DNA from: Bin87 sp965204395
GTDB lineage: Bacteria > Chloroflexota > Dehalococcoidia > Lucifugimonadales > UBA3495
Assembly (NCBI GenBank): GCA_965204395.1
Contig: OZ241987.1
Location: 248,001 to 312,000, forward strand
DNA length: 64,000 bases
Reading direction: 5' to 3'
Shown here: one piece after another, positions 53,442 through 62,345 of the stretch
Layout: each line of letters starts with the position of its first letter
Numbering within the stretch: position 1 is the stretch's first letter
The notes under the pieces: model-generated
Seen by the model: only the letters and a program-made list of their open reading frames with translations
Database searches by the model: none
Told to the model about the DNA's origin: nothing
Position numbers and translations under genes: made by a program

Positions 53442-54452
53442 TTACTGGCAATGTGGAATGACTTCTTCTCCGAACAACTGGATCGCGTCCATGATACGTT
53501 CGTGAGGAGGGCCCCCCGAGTGGGCATGACGCAGGCGCAGGAGGAAATAGTCGGCGCCGGTGACTTCTTTCCAGCGGTGGAACTCATCGACCACCTGTTG
53601 GGGCTCGCCGACGATCAGTCGGTCCGGGCCGAGGTTCTGGATATTAATATCGGACTCCTGCGTGTAACGGCGAAATTCGTTCAGACCGTTGCGCCAGTAA
53701 TACTTGTACGCATCCATGACCTCAGGGCCGTACACCCGCTCCGCATCCTCGCGGGTAGGCGCAACCCAAGCGTCCCTCATCAAGCAAACCACGGGTTCCT
53801 TACCGGCGTCCTCCGCAGCCCGTTGGTAAGCGTCGGTCAGCGCCACGGTGCTTTCCAAGTCGGTGCTGGGGCCGGCGACGAAACCGTCGGCGATGCGTCC
53901 GGCGCGGCGCGCTCCGGGGACCCGACTGGCTCCGATCCACAGCGGGGGCGCTGGGTCGGAATAAGGCTTGGGGCGGATGGTGATGTCCTCAAGGTTGAAG
54001 TGCTCTCCCGAAAAGTCGAAACGCTTTCCGCTCCAGCACTGGCGAATGATTTCGATCTCCTCCTCGAAAAGGCTGACTCGCTGTTCGATCGGAATGTCGA
54101 AGGTGCGGAAATCAACGGGCTGGTATCCCAAGCCCACGCCGAGGATAAAGCGACCCCGGGAAACGATGTCCAGCGTGATGACGTCCTCAGCCAGATGCAC
54201 GGGGTGATGCAGGGGCAGCAGGATAACCGAGGTGCCCAGATTCAAGGTCGTCGTTTGGGCAGCCACGGCGGCGGACACAATCAGGGGCGAGGGCAGAAAA
54301 CCGTCGCGATCCTGGTGATGCTCGCCAAAGAAACATGAATCGAAACCGACGGACTCCGCCAGTTTCGCCTCTTCGACTACCTCCTCAACCCGCAAAGCCA
54401 GGTTCTCCCCGGCCGGCGGGTCGGCGATGGAACTGTAGATGCCAAATTTCAT
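53442..54452 (-). CDS. LLM-class flavin-dependent oxidoreductase
   Basis: The protein of about 336 residues, from ATG 54452 (AGGTGA upstream), opens KFGIYSSIADPPAG and has CFFGEHHQDRDGF, the LLM His-rich element, TLNLGTSVILLPLHHPVHLAED, and RFILGVGLGYQPVDF. It belongs to the FMN/F420 luciferase-like group. It starts 4 nt after the stop of a second LLM gene, so the two form an operon and may be a two-part or successive enzyme set. Confidence 0.88.
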   Translation of the reverse strand: MKFGIYSSIADPPAGENLALRVEEVVEEAKLAESVGFDSCFFGEHHQDRDGFLPSPLIVSAAVAAQTTTLNLGTSVILLPLHHPVHLAEDVITLDIVSRGRFILGVGLGYQPVDFRTFDIPIEQRVSLFEEEIEIIRQCWSGKRFDFSGEHFNLEDITIRPKPYSDPAPPLWIGASRVPGARRAGRIADGFVAGPSTDLESTVALTDAYQRAAEDAGKEPVVCLMRDAWVAPTREDAERVYGPEVMDAYKYYWRNGLNEFRRYTQESDINIQNLGPDRLIVGEPQQVVDEFHRWKEVTGADYFLLRLRHAHSGGPPHERIMDAIQLFGEEVIPHCQ

Positions 54453-54456
54453 GCAA

Positions 54457-55410
54457 TCACCTGAAATGGGACAGGACGCGATTGGAGAACAGCTCCATCT
54501 GGGCGAAGTAGTCCTCGGGTTCGCCGGCAAGGAAGCCGAAGATAAAATCCCGGACGCCGGCGTCAACCCGCTCCTGGATGGCGCCGATGCAATCCTCTGC
54601 GTTGCCGGTGACGCACAGGGCCCGGGCGATGTCCTCGGCGCTGCGGTCGGGCGTTACGTAGCGCTGACCCACATGGGCGATGGCAGTTTGAAGCGCCCTG
54701 TCAGGGTCATCGTCAATGGCCGTGGGCTGGTTCAACCCCCAGTGGAACCGCGTCAAATCCCTCCCCGAATGCTCTGCCATTTCGCGGACGCTGGCGTTGG
54801 TCCTGCGGATGCGGTTTACCGTGAAGAGGTAGGGATACCAACCGTCGCCCGCGACCGCTGCCCGACGGATCGCGGCTTCGCTGCGGCCAGCCACCCAGAT
54901 GGGAGGATAGGGTTCCTGCACCGGCTTCGGCAGCAAGGTCACATCGTCGAAATTGAAGAACCGCCCGTGGTGCGACACGTTTTCAGCGGTCCACAGATCC
55001 TTCATCACCCGCAGCATCTCATCCGTCCGGCGACCACGGGTATTCACGGGGATCTCCAACGCATCGAATTCCGTCCTGGTGTCGCGCTGTCCGCTGATGC
55101 CAATACCGAAGTCCAATCGGCCGTCGGAAATCTGGTCCAGGATGGACACCATCTTCGCCAGCATGACGGGATGGTACAGCGGAGCGATAACGATACCGGT
55201 GAGGACGCGAATCCTGCTGGTGGCTCCCGCAGCCGCGGCCATGGCCGGAATGCCCATCATCGTGGGACGCGGCGGGTTGCCGTCCATGATGTGCTCACCG
55301 ACGGTGATCCGGTCGTAACCCAGATCCTCAGCCCTGCGTGCGAATTCGCCGATATTCCAGTAATCATCGACGCTGAGGTTGCATCCGAAGGTTATCGTTT
55401 CATCAGCCAT
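54457..55410 (-). CDS. LLM-class flavin-dependent oxidoreductase
   Basis: The 317-residue protein has a luciferase-like barrel: GCNLSVDDYWNIGEFARRAEDLGYDRITVGEH and, later, RIRVLTGIVIAPLYHPVMLAKM and GRLDFGIGISGQ. It is a distinct paralogue from its downstream neighbour, probably acting on a different substrate. It lies 21 nt downstream of the TlpA-like gene. Confidence 0.88.
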   Translation of the reverse strand: MADETITFGCNLSVDDYWNIGEFARRAEDLGYDRITVGEHIMDGNPPRPTMMGIPAMAAAAGATSRIRVLTGIVIAPLYHPVMLAKMVSILDQISDGRLDFGIGISGQRDTRTEFDALEIPVNTRGRRTDEMLRVMKDLWTAENVSHHGRFFNFDDVTLLPKPVQEPYPPIWVAGRSEAAIRRAAVAGDGWYPYLFTVNRIRRTNASVREMAEHSGRDLTRFHWGLNQPTAIDDDPDRALQTAIAHVGQRYVTPDRSAEDIARALCVTGNAEDCIGAIQERVDAGVRDFIFGFLAGEPEDYFAQMELFSNRVLSHFR

Positions 55411-55431
55411 GTATATTCCCTTTGATCTGGT

Positions 55432-55998
55432 CTATTGGGCCAGCATCTCGTCGGTAATCTCAGTCAGTTTTTCGGTATTCAAGACGCCCTGCCACTTGCG
55501 GTGCAGGCTACCGTCCGCGTTGACGAAAAATGTCGCGGGTAGCCCAAGGACTCCCAACTCGCGAACGACGTTGGCATCGGCCGTGTATCCGGCGGGGTAT
55601 TTGACTTCCAGTTCGTTCAGCAATTTCATCGCATCTTCCTGGCTTCCCAGGCTGAAAAACGGGCCCAGGTCCACGCCGACGACCAGCGCTCTTCCCGCAT
55701 AATCATCCGCGAAATGCTGAAACTCCGGCATTTCCGCTCGGCAGGGAGGACACAAACCGGCCCAGAAGTTCAGCACTATGGGTTGTCCACGCAGATCTGA
55801 CAATTCCAGATTCTCACCGCCCACGGCATCCTGACCCTGGTAGAAAACTATTGGGAAATCATAAACGGAATCAGCCGCCGGCTCGGAAACTTCAGGGGAG
55901 CAGGCTGCGATTCCTACGGCCAAAAGCACCGGAATTGCCATGACTGCCCAATACTTGCCGAGACCGGTTACACCCAATTTGTGATGGTAAAGTATCAT
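55432..55998 (-). CDS. TlpA/ResA-like thioredoxin-fold lipoprotein
   Basis: The 188-residue protein has a lipoprotein signal with Cys33 (VGIAAC) and the redox motif WAGLCPPC (C83, C86) in a thioredoxin fold, ending LPATFFVNADGSLHR. Such proteins reduce disulfides outside the membrane, for cytochrome c or other targets. A shorter start at Met20 would give a brief signal. It begins the long minus-strand operon. Confidence 0.88.
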   Translation of the reverse strand: MILYHHKLGVTGLGKYWAVMAIPVLLAVGIAACSPEVSEPAADSVYDFPIVFYQGQDAVGGENLELSDLRGQPIVLNFWAGLCPPCRAEMPEFQHFADDYAGRALVVGVDLGPFFSLGSQEDAMKLLNELEVKYPAGYTADANVVRELGVLGLPATFFVNADGSLHRKWQGVLNTEKLTEITDEMLAQ

Positions 55999-56085
55999 AC
56001 TTTCAACGCTCGCAGGTTAGCATAAGGCCTACGCCTTGTTAAGAATAGTACGAGGCGGAAGCGCCTGCGGCTCCATTGGACATCT

Positions 56086-57252
56086 ATGCAGGCTATACCG
56101 AACTTGAGCACGCCAACCCTCCGCCGCTTGCGATTGGTGGCGGCGCTGGCCTTGGCTCTCGCGGCGTTGGTGGCGATCTGGCAACTGTTGGGCGTCCTGC
56201 TGCCGTTCCTGGTCAGCGGAGTGCTGGCATATCTGCTGCATCCCCTGGTTTCACTGTTGATGCGTACCCCGTGGGGCCGGCGCTGGCCGCGGGCCGTCAG
56301 GGGCGTTGCCGCCGGCGTGGCGACCTTGCTGGTCATCGTCGCCGTGTTGGGCCTGCTGGCGGTGGGCATATTCCGTTTGGTTGAAGGTTCAACGACGTTG
56401 GCGGAACGCGCCCCCGGTCTGATGGCGGAAGCCACGATGGTATGGCAGGGATTGCAGCAAGAGTACGAACGACGGGTTCCCGCCAACATACAAGAGATCA
56501 TCGACCCGCGACTGGGTGAACTGCGCGGGGCGCTCATCCAAGCCGGATTCGCTACCCTGCAACGGGTGTCGCAGGTTGCTCAGAGTGGCATATCACAGGT
56601 GATTGCCCTGGCCGGCGCGCCGATAATCCTTTTCTATCTGCTTTATGAGCCCGCCAGGGTAGGACGCGACGTAGAGCAATTGCTGCCTGCTCCACTGCGG
56701 GATGACCTGATGGAAATCGGCCGGTTGGTGGGTCAATCTATAGGCGCGTATCTGAGGCTGCAATTTTTGCTGGGCGTAATAGTGGGAATAGTGATGTGGC
56801 TATCCCTGTGGGCACTGGGCGTTCCCTTGTCCGGACCGCTGGGCGCATTGGCTGGCTTGGCAGAGTTGGTGCCCGTCGTGGGCCCGACTATTTACTTCAT
56901 CTTCGCCGCCCTGATCATGGCGTTGGTCGACTTTACGAAACTGCCCGTGGTGCTCGCCGTCTACCTGGTGATTCAGGCATTGCAAAATACGCTGATTTCT
57001 CCGCGGTTACAGGGTCAAGCCTTGGGGTTGCACCCGTTGACGGTCATACTGGTTCTGGCTCTATTCGGCTTGTTTTTGGGATTTCTCGGAACCTTGGTGG
57101 CCGCGCCTCTCACTGCCGCCGGTTACAGAGTGCTCGATTACACCCGTCAACAATGGTCCGCAGCCGCAGCATTGGAACTCGAAACTGTTTCAGCAACCGA
57201 ACTGATACATATCGACTCACAGGTTGACCAAGATGATGAGGGCGACGCGTAG
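56086..57252 (+). CDS. AI-2E family transporter (PerM-type)
   Basis: The 388-residue membrane protein has the AI-2E pattern of several helices, a long soluble middle segment (VEGSTTLAERAPGLMAEATMVWQGLQQEYERRVP), and a C-terminal PLSGPLGALAGLAELVPVVGPTIYFI motif. Family members are putative permeases for small molecules or signal exporters; the name does not prove autoinducer transport. It is transcribed divergently from the TlpA gene. Confidence 0.88.
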   Translation: MQAIPNLSTPTLRRLRLVAALALALAALVAIWQLLGVLLPFLVSGVLAYLLHPLVSLLMRTPWGRRWPRAVRGVAAGVATLLVIVAVLGLLAVGIFRLVEGSTTLAERAPGLMAEATMVWQGLQQEYERRVPANIQEIIDPRLGELRGALIQAGFATLQRVSQVAQSGISQVIALAGAPIILFYLLYEPARVGRDVEQLLPAPLRDDLMEIGRLVGQSIGAYLRLQFLLGVIVGIVMWLSLWALGVPLSGPLGALAGLAELVPVVGPTIYFIFAALIMALVDFTKLPVVLAVYLVIQALQNTLISPRLQGQALGLHPLTVILVLALFGLFLGFLGTLVAAPLTAAGYRVLDYTRQQWSAAAALELETVSATELIHIDSQVDQDDEGDA

Positions 57253-57328
57253 TCTATCGGGTTACCTTGGTGTACAATCGGGGCGAATTAGGTAGTTTCG
57301 TCCGCCGCTCTGAGGGGGAAAATTTCGC

Positions 57329-58630
57329 ATGCGTATTCTGCTGATCGCCACCAACCGTCACAACCGCGTAATGAGCCGAATGCGCGCACAACCGATCCCC
57401 ATCGGCCTGGCTTACGTTGCTGGCCACCTGGACCGTTCTCGGCATGAAGTCAAACTGGTTGACCTGATGTTTGCCAGCGAGGACTACCTGGGCGAAGTAG
57501 AGCGCACGGTTCGCGAATACAACCCGGAGTTGGTTGGAATCTCGATACGCAACTTGAGCAATCACAGTTACATCGATCCCCAGTGGCAGTTGCCCATCAC
57601 CAGGAGCGTGATCGAACGGATCCGCTCGATTTCCGATGCGACCATAGTGTGCGGGGGCCCGGCGTTCAGCATCATGCCGACGCAGGTCTTCGAATACGTA
57701 CAGCCCGATTTCGGGCTGGCCGGTGACGCGGGCGAAAGCTTCGCTGATCTCGCTGGCCGCATCGAGATCGGAGAGCCTGACTACCGGGGAATGACAGGCC
57801 TGCTCTACCGGGAAAACGGAGAGTTGGTGTACAACGGGATGCGCTGTTCGTCAGACTTCATAGAACGGCCCAGTCTGGACGATCTGGACATGCCCAAGTA
57901 CGCCAAGGCCGGTTTTGGGGTGAGCGTGCTGACCAAGTTGGGAGGTTTCTACTACCCGACCTCTGCGGACGACATCCGCACGCCCGAAGGCGCCTGGCGG
58001 GTGATCCGTCCCATCGACGAGGTAGTTCAGGAAGTCTCTGAGGTGACGGAGCGTTACGGGTTGAAGAAGATTTTCTTCGTGGACAACTGTTTCAACGTGC
58101 CCCTGGAGCACGCCAAGGACCTTTGCCACGCGCTGATGGAAGCTGAGGTCAAAGTGCGCTGGAACACCTGCCTAGCTCCGTACGCTTGCGATACTGAACT
58201 TATCGGGTTGATGAAACAAGCCGGCTGCGGCCTGGTCATGATGGGCGGCACGCGGGGCGGCGATCCCCACGAAGGGGACAACGACACGTCGCGCTACGCA
58301 TCCCTGAAGGAAACCACCGAGATGTGCGAGGCGGGCGGCCTGCACTACACAATCTCGCAGCAGTTCGGCGAACCCGGGGAAACCCGCGAGTCGGTCGAAA
58401 ACAAGCTGGAGTTCCTACGGGGCCTCAAGCCTTCGCTCGCGAATTTGCGGGTCGGAGTCAGCGTGATGCCGGGAACCGATGTGGCGGCCCGCTGTATCGA
58501 CGAGGGTATTATCGCGGATGAATCCGAGCTGATCTCGCCGACATTCTACATGGCCGAGGAAGTGAGGCCCTGGCTGGTCGAGTACCTGCGCGACCTGGTC
58601 GACGCCAACCCGCGCTGGAACTTGATGTAG
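57329..58630 (+). CDS. B12-binding-type radical-SAM-like protein lacking cluster cysteines
   Basis: The 433-residue protein has an N-terminal Rossmann-like cobalamin-binding-type domain (about 1-150: IPIGLAYVAGHL, TIVCGGPAFSI) and a C-terminal barrel with KKIFFVDNCFNVPLEHAKDLCHALM, AGCGLVMMGGTRGG and PGETRESVENKLEFL, matching radical SAM proteins. At the place where CxxxCxxC should bind the 4Fe-4S cluster it reads TKLGGFYYPTSAD (202-214) with no Cys. So it cannot bind the standard cluster and is likely a derived paralogue with another role. Cobalamin DxHxxG is also not present. Confidence 0.75.
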   Translation: MRILLIATNRHNRVMSRMRAQPIPIGLAYVAGHLDRSRHEVKLVDLMFASEDYLGEVERTVREYNPELVGISIRNLSNHSYIDPQWQLPITRSVIERIRSISDATIVCGGPAFSIMPTQVFEYVQPDFGLAGDAGESFADLAGRIEIGEPDYRGMTGLLYRENGELVYNGMRCSSDFIERPSLDDLDMPKYAKAGFGVSVLTKLGGFYYPTSADDIRTPEGAWRVIRPIDEVVQEVSEVTERYGLKKIFFVDNCFNVPLEHAKDLCHALMEAEVKVRWNTCLAPYACDTELIGLMKQAGCGLVMMGGTRGGDPHEGDNDTSRYASLKETTEMCEAGGLHYTISQQFGEPGETRESVENKLEFLRGLKPSLANLRVGVSVMPGTDVAARCIDEGIIADESELISPTFYMAEEVRPWLVEYLRDLVDANPRWNLM

Positions 58631-58686
58631 CCGATGGCGGGGACGCACTTGCCAAAAAAGAAGTGCACAATGCGGAGGAAGTCGCT

Positions 58687-58854
58687 ATGACTGCGATTGC
58701 CGTAGGTGTAACAGCAATCATCAGCGCAGTCGTTTTGTACCCGTTTTGGCCGGATAGCGCCGTGCTGGGACCACTGTGGTCCAGCGTAGTAATGGGTGCT
58801 ATCGGGGTTTCATCCATCTTGCTGGGTGCCTGGTGGAAAATGAGTGGGGGGTAG
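58687..58854 (+). CDS. Small two-helix membrane protein
   Basis: A 55-residue protein from ATG 58687 (GGAGGAAG upstream) with two hydrophobic segments, TAIAVGVTAIISAVVLYPFW and SSVVMGAIGVSSILLGAW. No family is recognised. It precedes another small membrane gene by 3 nt, so the two are cotranscribed and may associate. Confidence 0.6.
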   Translation: MTAIAVGVTAIISAVVLYPFWPDSAVLGPLWSSVVMGAIGVSSILLGAWWKMSGG

Positions 58855-58857
58855 GGT

Positions 58858-59178
58858 GTGATTGAGCGATGCCCCTTCATATGGATGTTGAGTTGGGTTA
58901 CCCTCTCCGGGTTGTTAATTTTACCAACCTACTTGGTATTGATTGACTACGCCGAAGTTGCCGCCGGCATCTGGGCGTGGGCAATGGCTGTGGCAGGCGT
59001 TTGGCTGTCGGCCAAGGGCATGGCGCGACTGAAACAACACGAAACCGCTCCGCTCACGCCGCCGGCATTGGAATGGGCTTACCGTTACCGTAACGCGGGC
59101 GTTGCCTTGGGCCTGACTGGCTCAGGCGTGCTGATATTTTCGTGGGAAGCGTTCCTGGGCCGATTTATCAGCGCCTGA
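58858..59178 (+). CDS. Small membrane protein
   Basis: A 106-residue protein with GTG start at 58858, three hydrophobic helices (LSWVTLSGLLILPTYLVL, AGIWAWAMAVAGVWL, AGVALGLTGSGVLIF) and a charged loop between the last two. It has no recognised family. It starts 3 nt after the previous stop and ends 28 nt before the DUF1800 gene. Confidence 0.6.
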   Translation: MIERCPFIWMLSWVTLSGLLILPTYLVLIDYAEVAAGIWAWAMAVAGVWLSAKGMARLKQHETAPLTPPALEWAYRYRNAGVALGLTGSGVLIFSWEAFLGRFISA

Positions 59179-59206
59179 CCACTTCATCATGCGAAGGAAA
59201 ACTACG

Positions 59207-60658
59207 ATGACTTTGACCAACCAAGCGCCAACGGGGGCCGGCAAAATCACGCTGGGGGATGAGGAGTCGAACCGCGTCGCGCACCTGCTACGGCGGGCTG
59301 GATTCGGAGGCACTCGCGCTGAGATCGACCGGGCCGCTGCCCAAGGGTACAAGGCAACGGTTGAGGAGCTTTTGCATCCCGAACTCCAGCCGGATCTGGA
59401 GATCGAAGACCTGATCCGGCGCTACCACACCGATCAGAACAGCCTGATGCTGTTGGAAAGCAGCCAGGGGTACTGGCTGTATCGCATCATCAACTCCCGT
59501 CGGCCCCTGGAAGAGAAGATGGCCCTGTTTTGGCATGGGCTGTTCGCCACCGCTTACGGCAAGCTCAATCACGCCAAAGCGGTGGTCAACCAAACTCATA
59601 CCTTCCGGAGGAACGGTTTGGGCAAGTTCGCCGACATCCTGCTGGACTTGTCCCGGGACCCTGCCATGATCTTCTGGCTGGACAACAAGGACAACCACAA
59701 AGACGCACCCAACGAGAACTACGGCCGAGAACTGCTGGAACTGTTTTCGATGGGAATCGGCACCTACACCGAGGACGACGTCAAGGCAGCGGCGCGGTCG
59801 TTTACCGGCTGGACCATCGAAAACACCGAATACATGAGCATCCGGGCCAGTCGAGATTCGTTCTGGCCCTACGGCCGCATTGACTGGCAGTTCCGGTACC
59901 GCGACGACGACCATGATGACACCGAGAAAACCTTCCTCGGTCATACTGGTCAATTCAACGGGCAAGAGATCATCGACATCATCATCCGGCAGCCGGCGAC
60001 GGCGCATTATATCGCGAGCAAGCTGTACAACTTCTTCGTGTCCGACCGACCCGACGAGGACGCGATTGGAATCCTGGCTGACGAGTTCACCCGCACTGAA
60101 GGCGATATACGTGCGGTGATGCGTTGCCTGTTCATGTCCGATTTCTTTGCGCACGAGTCGGCGCGACTGGCCCGTGTGAAGAGTCCTGCCGAGTTGGTGG
60201 GCGGCACCGCACGGCTCGTTGGCAGCCACCGAACGCCGGAATGGACGATCTGCAACCTGGCGATGGACGTCAACTTCATGGGTCAGGAAATACTCAATCC
60301 GCCCACGGTGGAGGGTTGGCACACCGGCATGGAATGGATCGATACCGGCAACCTGGTGGAGAGGATCAACGCCGCAGGAGCGGAAATGCGCGACACAACT
60401 CGCCCTGGAGTTCGGACGATCATAGACCGCGTGAGGTCAGCGGGGAGCAAACAGTCGCCGCGCCAACTGGCCGATTCATGCCTTGACGCCATGGGAATGT
60501 TCGAGGTTTCGGAAGGGACGTTCGATAGCTTGGTTGCGATGGCGGCTCCTTGGGGAGACGTTGAGTTTGATCGAGACGACACGGCCGCCTGCGCCGAAGA
60601 GCGCGTCGCCGAGATGATCCAATTGATCGTCGCGACCCGCGAATACCAACTGGCATGA
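59207..60658 (+). CDS. DUF1800 family protein
   Basis: The 483-residue protein from ATG 59207 has the DUF1800 pattern: VAHLLRRAGFGGTRAEID, MALFWHGLFATAYGKL, NENYGRELLELFSMG, and FTGWTIEN. Family members are usually exported with a DUF1501 partner; no Tat signal is obvious here, and the partner is absent. Instead an NHL-propeller gene overlaps its end by 4 bp. Biochemical function of DUF1800 is unknown. Confidence 0.88.
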   Translation: MTLTNQAPTGAGKITLGDEESNRVAHLLRRAGFGGTRAEIDRAAAQGYKATVEELLHPELQPDLEIEDLIRRYHTDQNSLMLLESSQGYWLYRIINSRRPLEEKMALFWHGLFATAYGKLNHAKAVVNQTHTFRRNGLGKFADILLDLSRDPAMIFWLDNKDNHKDAPNENYGRELLELFSMGIGTYTEDDVKAAARSFTGWTIENTEYMSIRASRDSFWPYGRIDWQFRYRDDDHDDTEKTFLGHTGQFNGQEIIDIIIRQPATAHYIASKLYNFFVSDRPDEDAIGILADEFTRTEGDIRAVMRCLFMSDFFAHESARLARVKSPAELVGGTARLVGSHRTPEWTICNLAMDVNFMGQEILNPPTVEGWHTGMEWIDTGNLVERINAAGAEMRDTTRPGVRTIIDRVRSAGSKQSPRQLADSCLDAMGMFEVSEGTFDSLVAMAAPWGDVEFDRDDTAACAEERVAEMIQLIVATREYQLA

Positions 60659-61677
60659 CCACCGCGACGGCGAATTTCGCCTATAGCCACACCGTTGGTT
60701 TCCTGGCCTATCGAGGTCGGGGTTTTATCCATCCGATCGCGCTGACCCTGGGGGACGGCGGCGTCATGTACGTGCTAAACCGGGGCGGCCCCGAGTCGGT
60801 GGGACGGTTGGAGCACAAGCGCGTGTGCATCTGCACGGTCAATGAGGGGTACATCGGCGAATGGGGGACCGGCGGTACTGAAGACGGGCAGTTCTGGTGG
60901 CCCAGTGATATTGCGCGCGCAGCCGACGGCCGGATTTTCGTCACTGACGAGGCGTTGCAACGGGTGAACATCTTTGACCCCGACGGCAACTACGTGCGGC
61001 ACTGGGGCGAGGTCGGCGAGGAGCCGGGCCAATTCAATCGCCCAGCCGCCATCGCGGTAGCGTCGGACGGCACGTTGCTGATCAGTGACGGCCTCAACCA
61101 TCGGATCCAACGCTACACCACCGAGGGCGAATACCTGGACGGTTGGGGGTCCTACGGAGCCCAGGCCGGGCAGTTCAACACTCCCTGGGGAGTGGCCTGC
61201 GATTCCGACGGCAATGTCTTTGTGGCAGATTGGCGCAACGACCGCGTGCAAGCCTTTACTCCCGCCGGACGTTTCATCGGGCAATGGGGCACGTCTGGAG
61301 AAGGCAGAGGCCAACTCAACCGGCCGGCCTCCGTGGCTATTGATGACGAAGGCTATGTCTATGTTGCGGATTGGGGCAATGAGAGGGTGCAGGTCTTTGC
61401 ACCGGACGGCGAGGTGGCCGCGATTCTAGTGGGTGACGCAACCACATCATCGTGGGCGGCCGATTACCTGGCAGCCAATCCGGACGAACAACGGGCGCGA
61501 GCCGAAGCGAATCTCGCTCCGGCGGTAAACCCATGGCGAGACCACCACCGCGAAACCTCGGCCAGAATCGAGGCGCGGTTCTGGGGCCCGTCCTCCGTGT
61601 CGGTGGATGCCGAAGGTCGCATCTACGTGGTGGACTCGTGCCGCCACCGGGTTCAGATCTACCGCAAAACGAACTAG
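60655..61677 (+). CDS. NHL-repeat beta-propeller protein
   Basis: The 340-residue protein has at least five NHL blades with the repeat core GxFNRPAAIAVASDGTLLISDGLNHRIQRY and DRVQAFTPAGRFIGQWG. No signal peptide or catalytic motif is present. NHL propellers bind proteins, RNA or small molecules. It overlaps the DUF1800 gene by 4 bp, indicating coupled expression and probably a complex. A terminator hairpin follows at its stop. Confidence 0.85.
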   Translation: MTTATANFAYSHTVGFLAYRGRGFIHPIALTLGDGGVMYVLNRGGPESVGRLEHKRVCICTVNEGYIGEWGTGGTEDGQFWWPSDIARAADGRIFVTDEALQRVNIFDPDGNYVRHWGEVGEEPGQFNRPAAIAVASDGTLLISDGLNHRIQRYTTEGEYLDGWGSYGAQAGQFNTPWGVACDSDGNVFVADWRNDRVQAFTPAGRFIGQWGTSGEGRGQLNRPASVAIDDEGYVYVADWGNERVQVFAPDGEVAAILVGDATTSSWAADYLAANPDEQRARAEANLAPAVNPWRDHHRETSARIEARFWGPSSVSVDAEGRIYVVDSCRHRVQIYRKTN

Positions 61678-61699
61678 GGGCGAACCGCAATTCGCCCCT
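61676..61699 (+). terminator. Hairpin terminator at the end of the DUF1800/NHL operon
   Basis: AGGGGCGAA-CCGCAA-TTCGCCCCT is a perfect 9-bp stem overlapping the NHL stop codon, followed by CTTGC. It may act in both directions, because the next gene is convergent. Confidence 0.6.
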
Positions 61700-61719
61700 C
61701 TTGCACTCCGTGAATCCCC

Positions 61720-62286
61720 CTAGCCGGGAATTCGTTGCAGCAGCGGTTCCGACCGGTTAGGTAGCAGGTCGGTCTCAAAGGTGTTGATGAGCATGCCCAG
61801 CATGGTGTAGTTGCCCAACACCAAGGTCAACTCGATGGTGCCTTGCTGACCGAAAACCTCCAACGCGCTCTGATAACTGCCTCGGCTGACCTGGTGGTTA
61901 CGCAGTATCTCGCGGCCGAGATGGATCACGGCCGATTCGTCGGCCGCCAGTTCGGGCAACGCGGTGTTATCGCGAATGGCGTCCACCACGGCGGCGGGCA
62001 CTCCTGCGTCCCGAGCGGATGCAGCATGGGCGTTCCAGATGTGCTGGCAGTCCATCTCGCGGGCCGCCACCAGCATCGCCAATTCCGCGGCCTTCATGGG
62101 CAGGCTGGCGTCGTTGCGCAGGTACTGGTTGAGGCCGGTGGCGTGCTTGCTTGCTTCGGGGACGTGTACCATCACCGAGCCGGGTCCGTAGGGAGGGACG
62201 GCAGTACCGTTCTGCGTGATCTCGTCAAACGTCGCCTCTTGGCCGGCCGGAACAGTGTCTCGGGTTGCTGCGGGTAGTCGCGCCAT
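61720..62286 (-). CDS. Carboxymuconolactone-decarboxylase-family protein (AhpD-like), paralogue 2
   Basis: The 188-residue protein aligns along its length with the protein at 52831 (MDCQHIWNAHAASARDAG, TIELTLVLGNYTMLGMLIN). The active-site CQHIW keeps one Cys and a His. It is the partner-like gene of an RraA-like enzyme that lies 59 bp upstream on the same strand. A role in aromatic or hydroperoxide chemistry is possible but unproven. Confidence 0.8.
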   Translation of the reverse strand: MARLPAATRDTVPAGQEATFDEITQNGTAVPPYGPGSVMVHVPEASKHATGLNQYLRNDASLPMKAAELAMLVAAREMDCQHIWNAHAASARDAGVPAAVVDAIRDNTALPELAADESAVIHLGREILRNHQVSRGSYQSALEVFGQQGTIELTLVLGNYTMLGMLINTFETDLLPNRSEPLLQRIPG

Positions 62287-62345
62287 GTCGATTCCTCCTG
62301 TCTTTGGTTGGGTGGTTGTGAAAACGACGAAGTTGGTCCGGTGGT

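Noticed and set aside
58645..58666. Inverted repeat GCACTT / AAGTGC after the radical-SAM-like gene
   Set aside because: Only 6 bp with a 10-nt A-rich loop and no T-run; too weak for a terminator.
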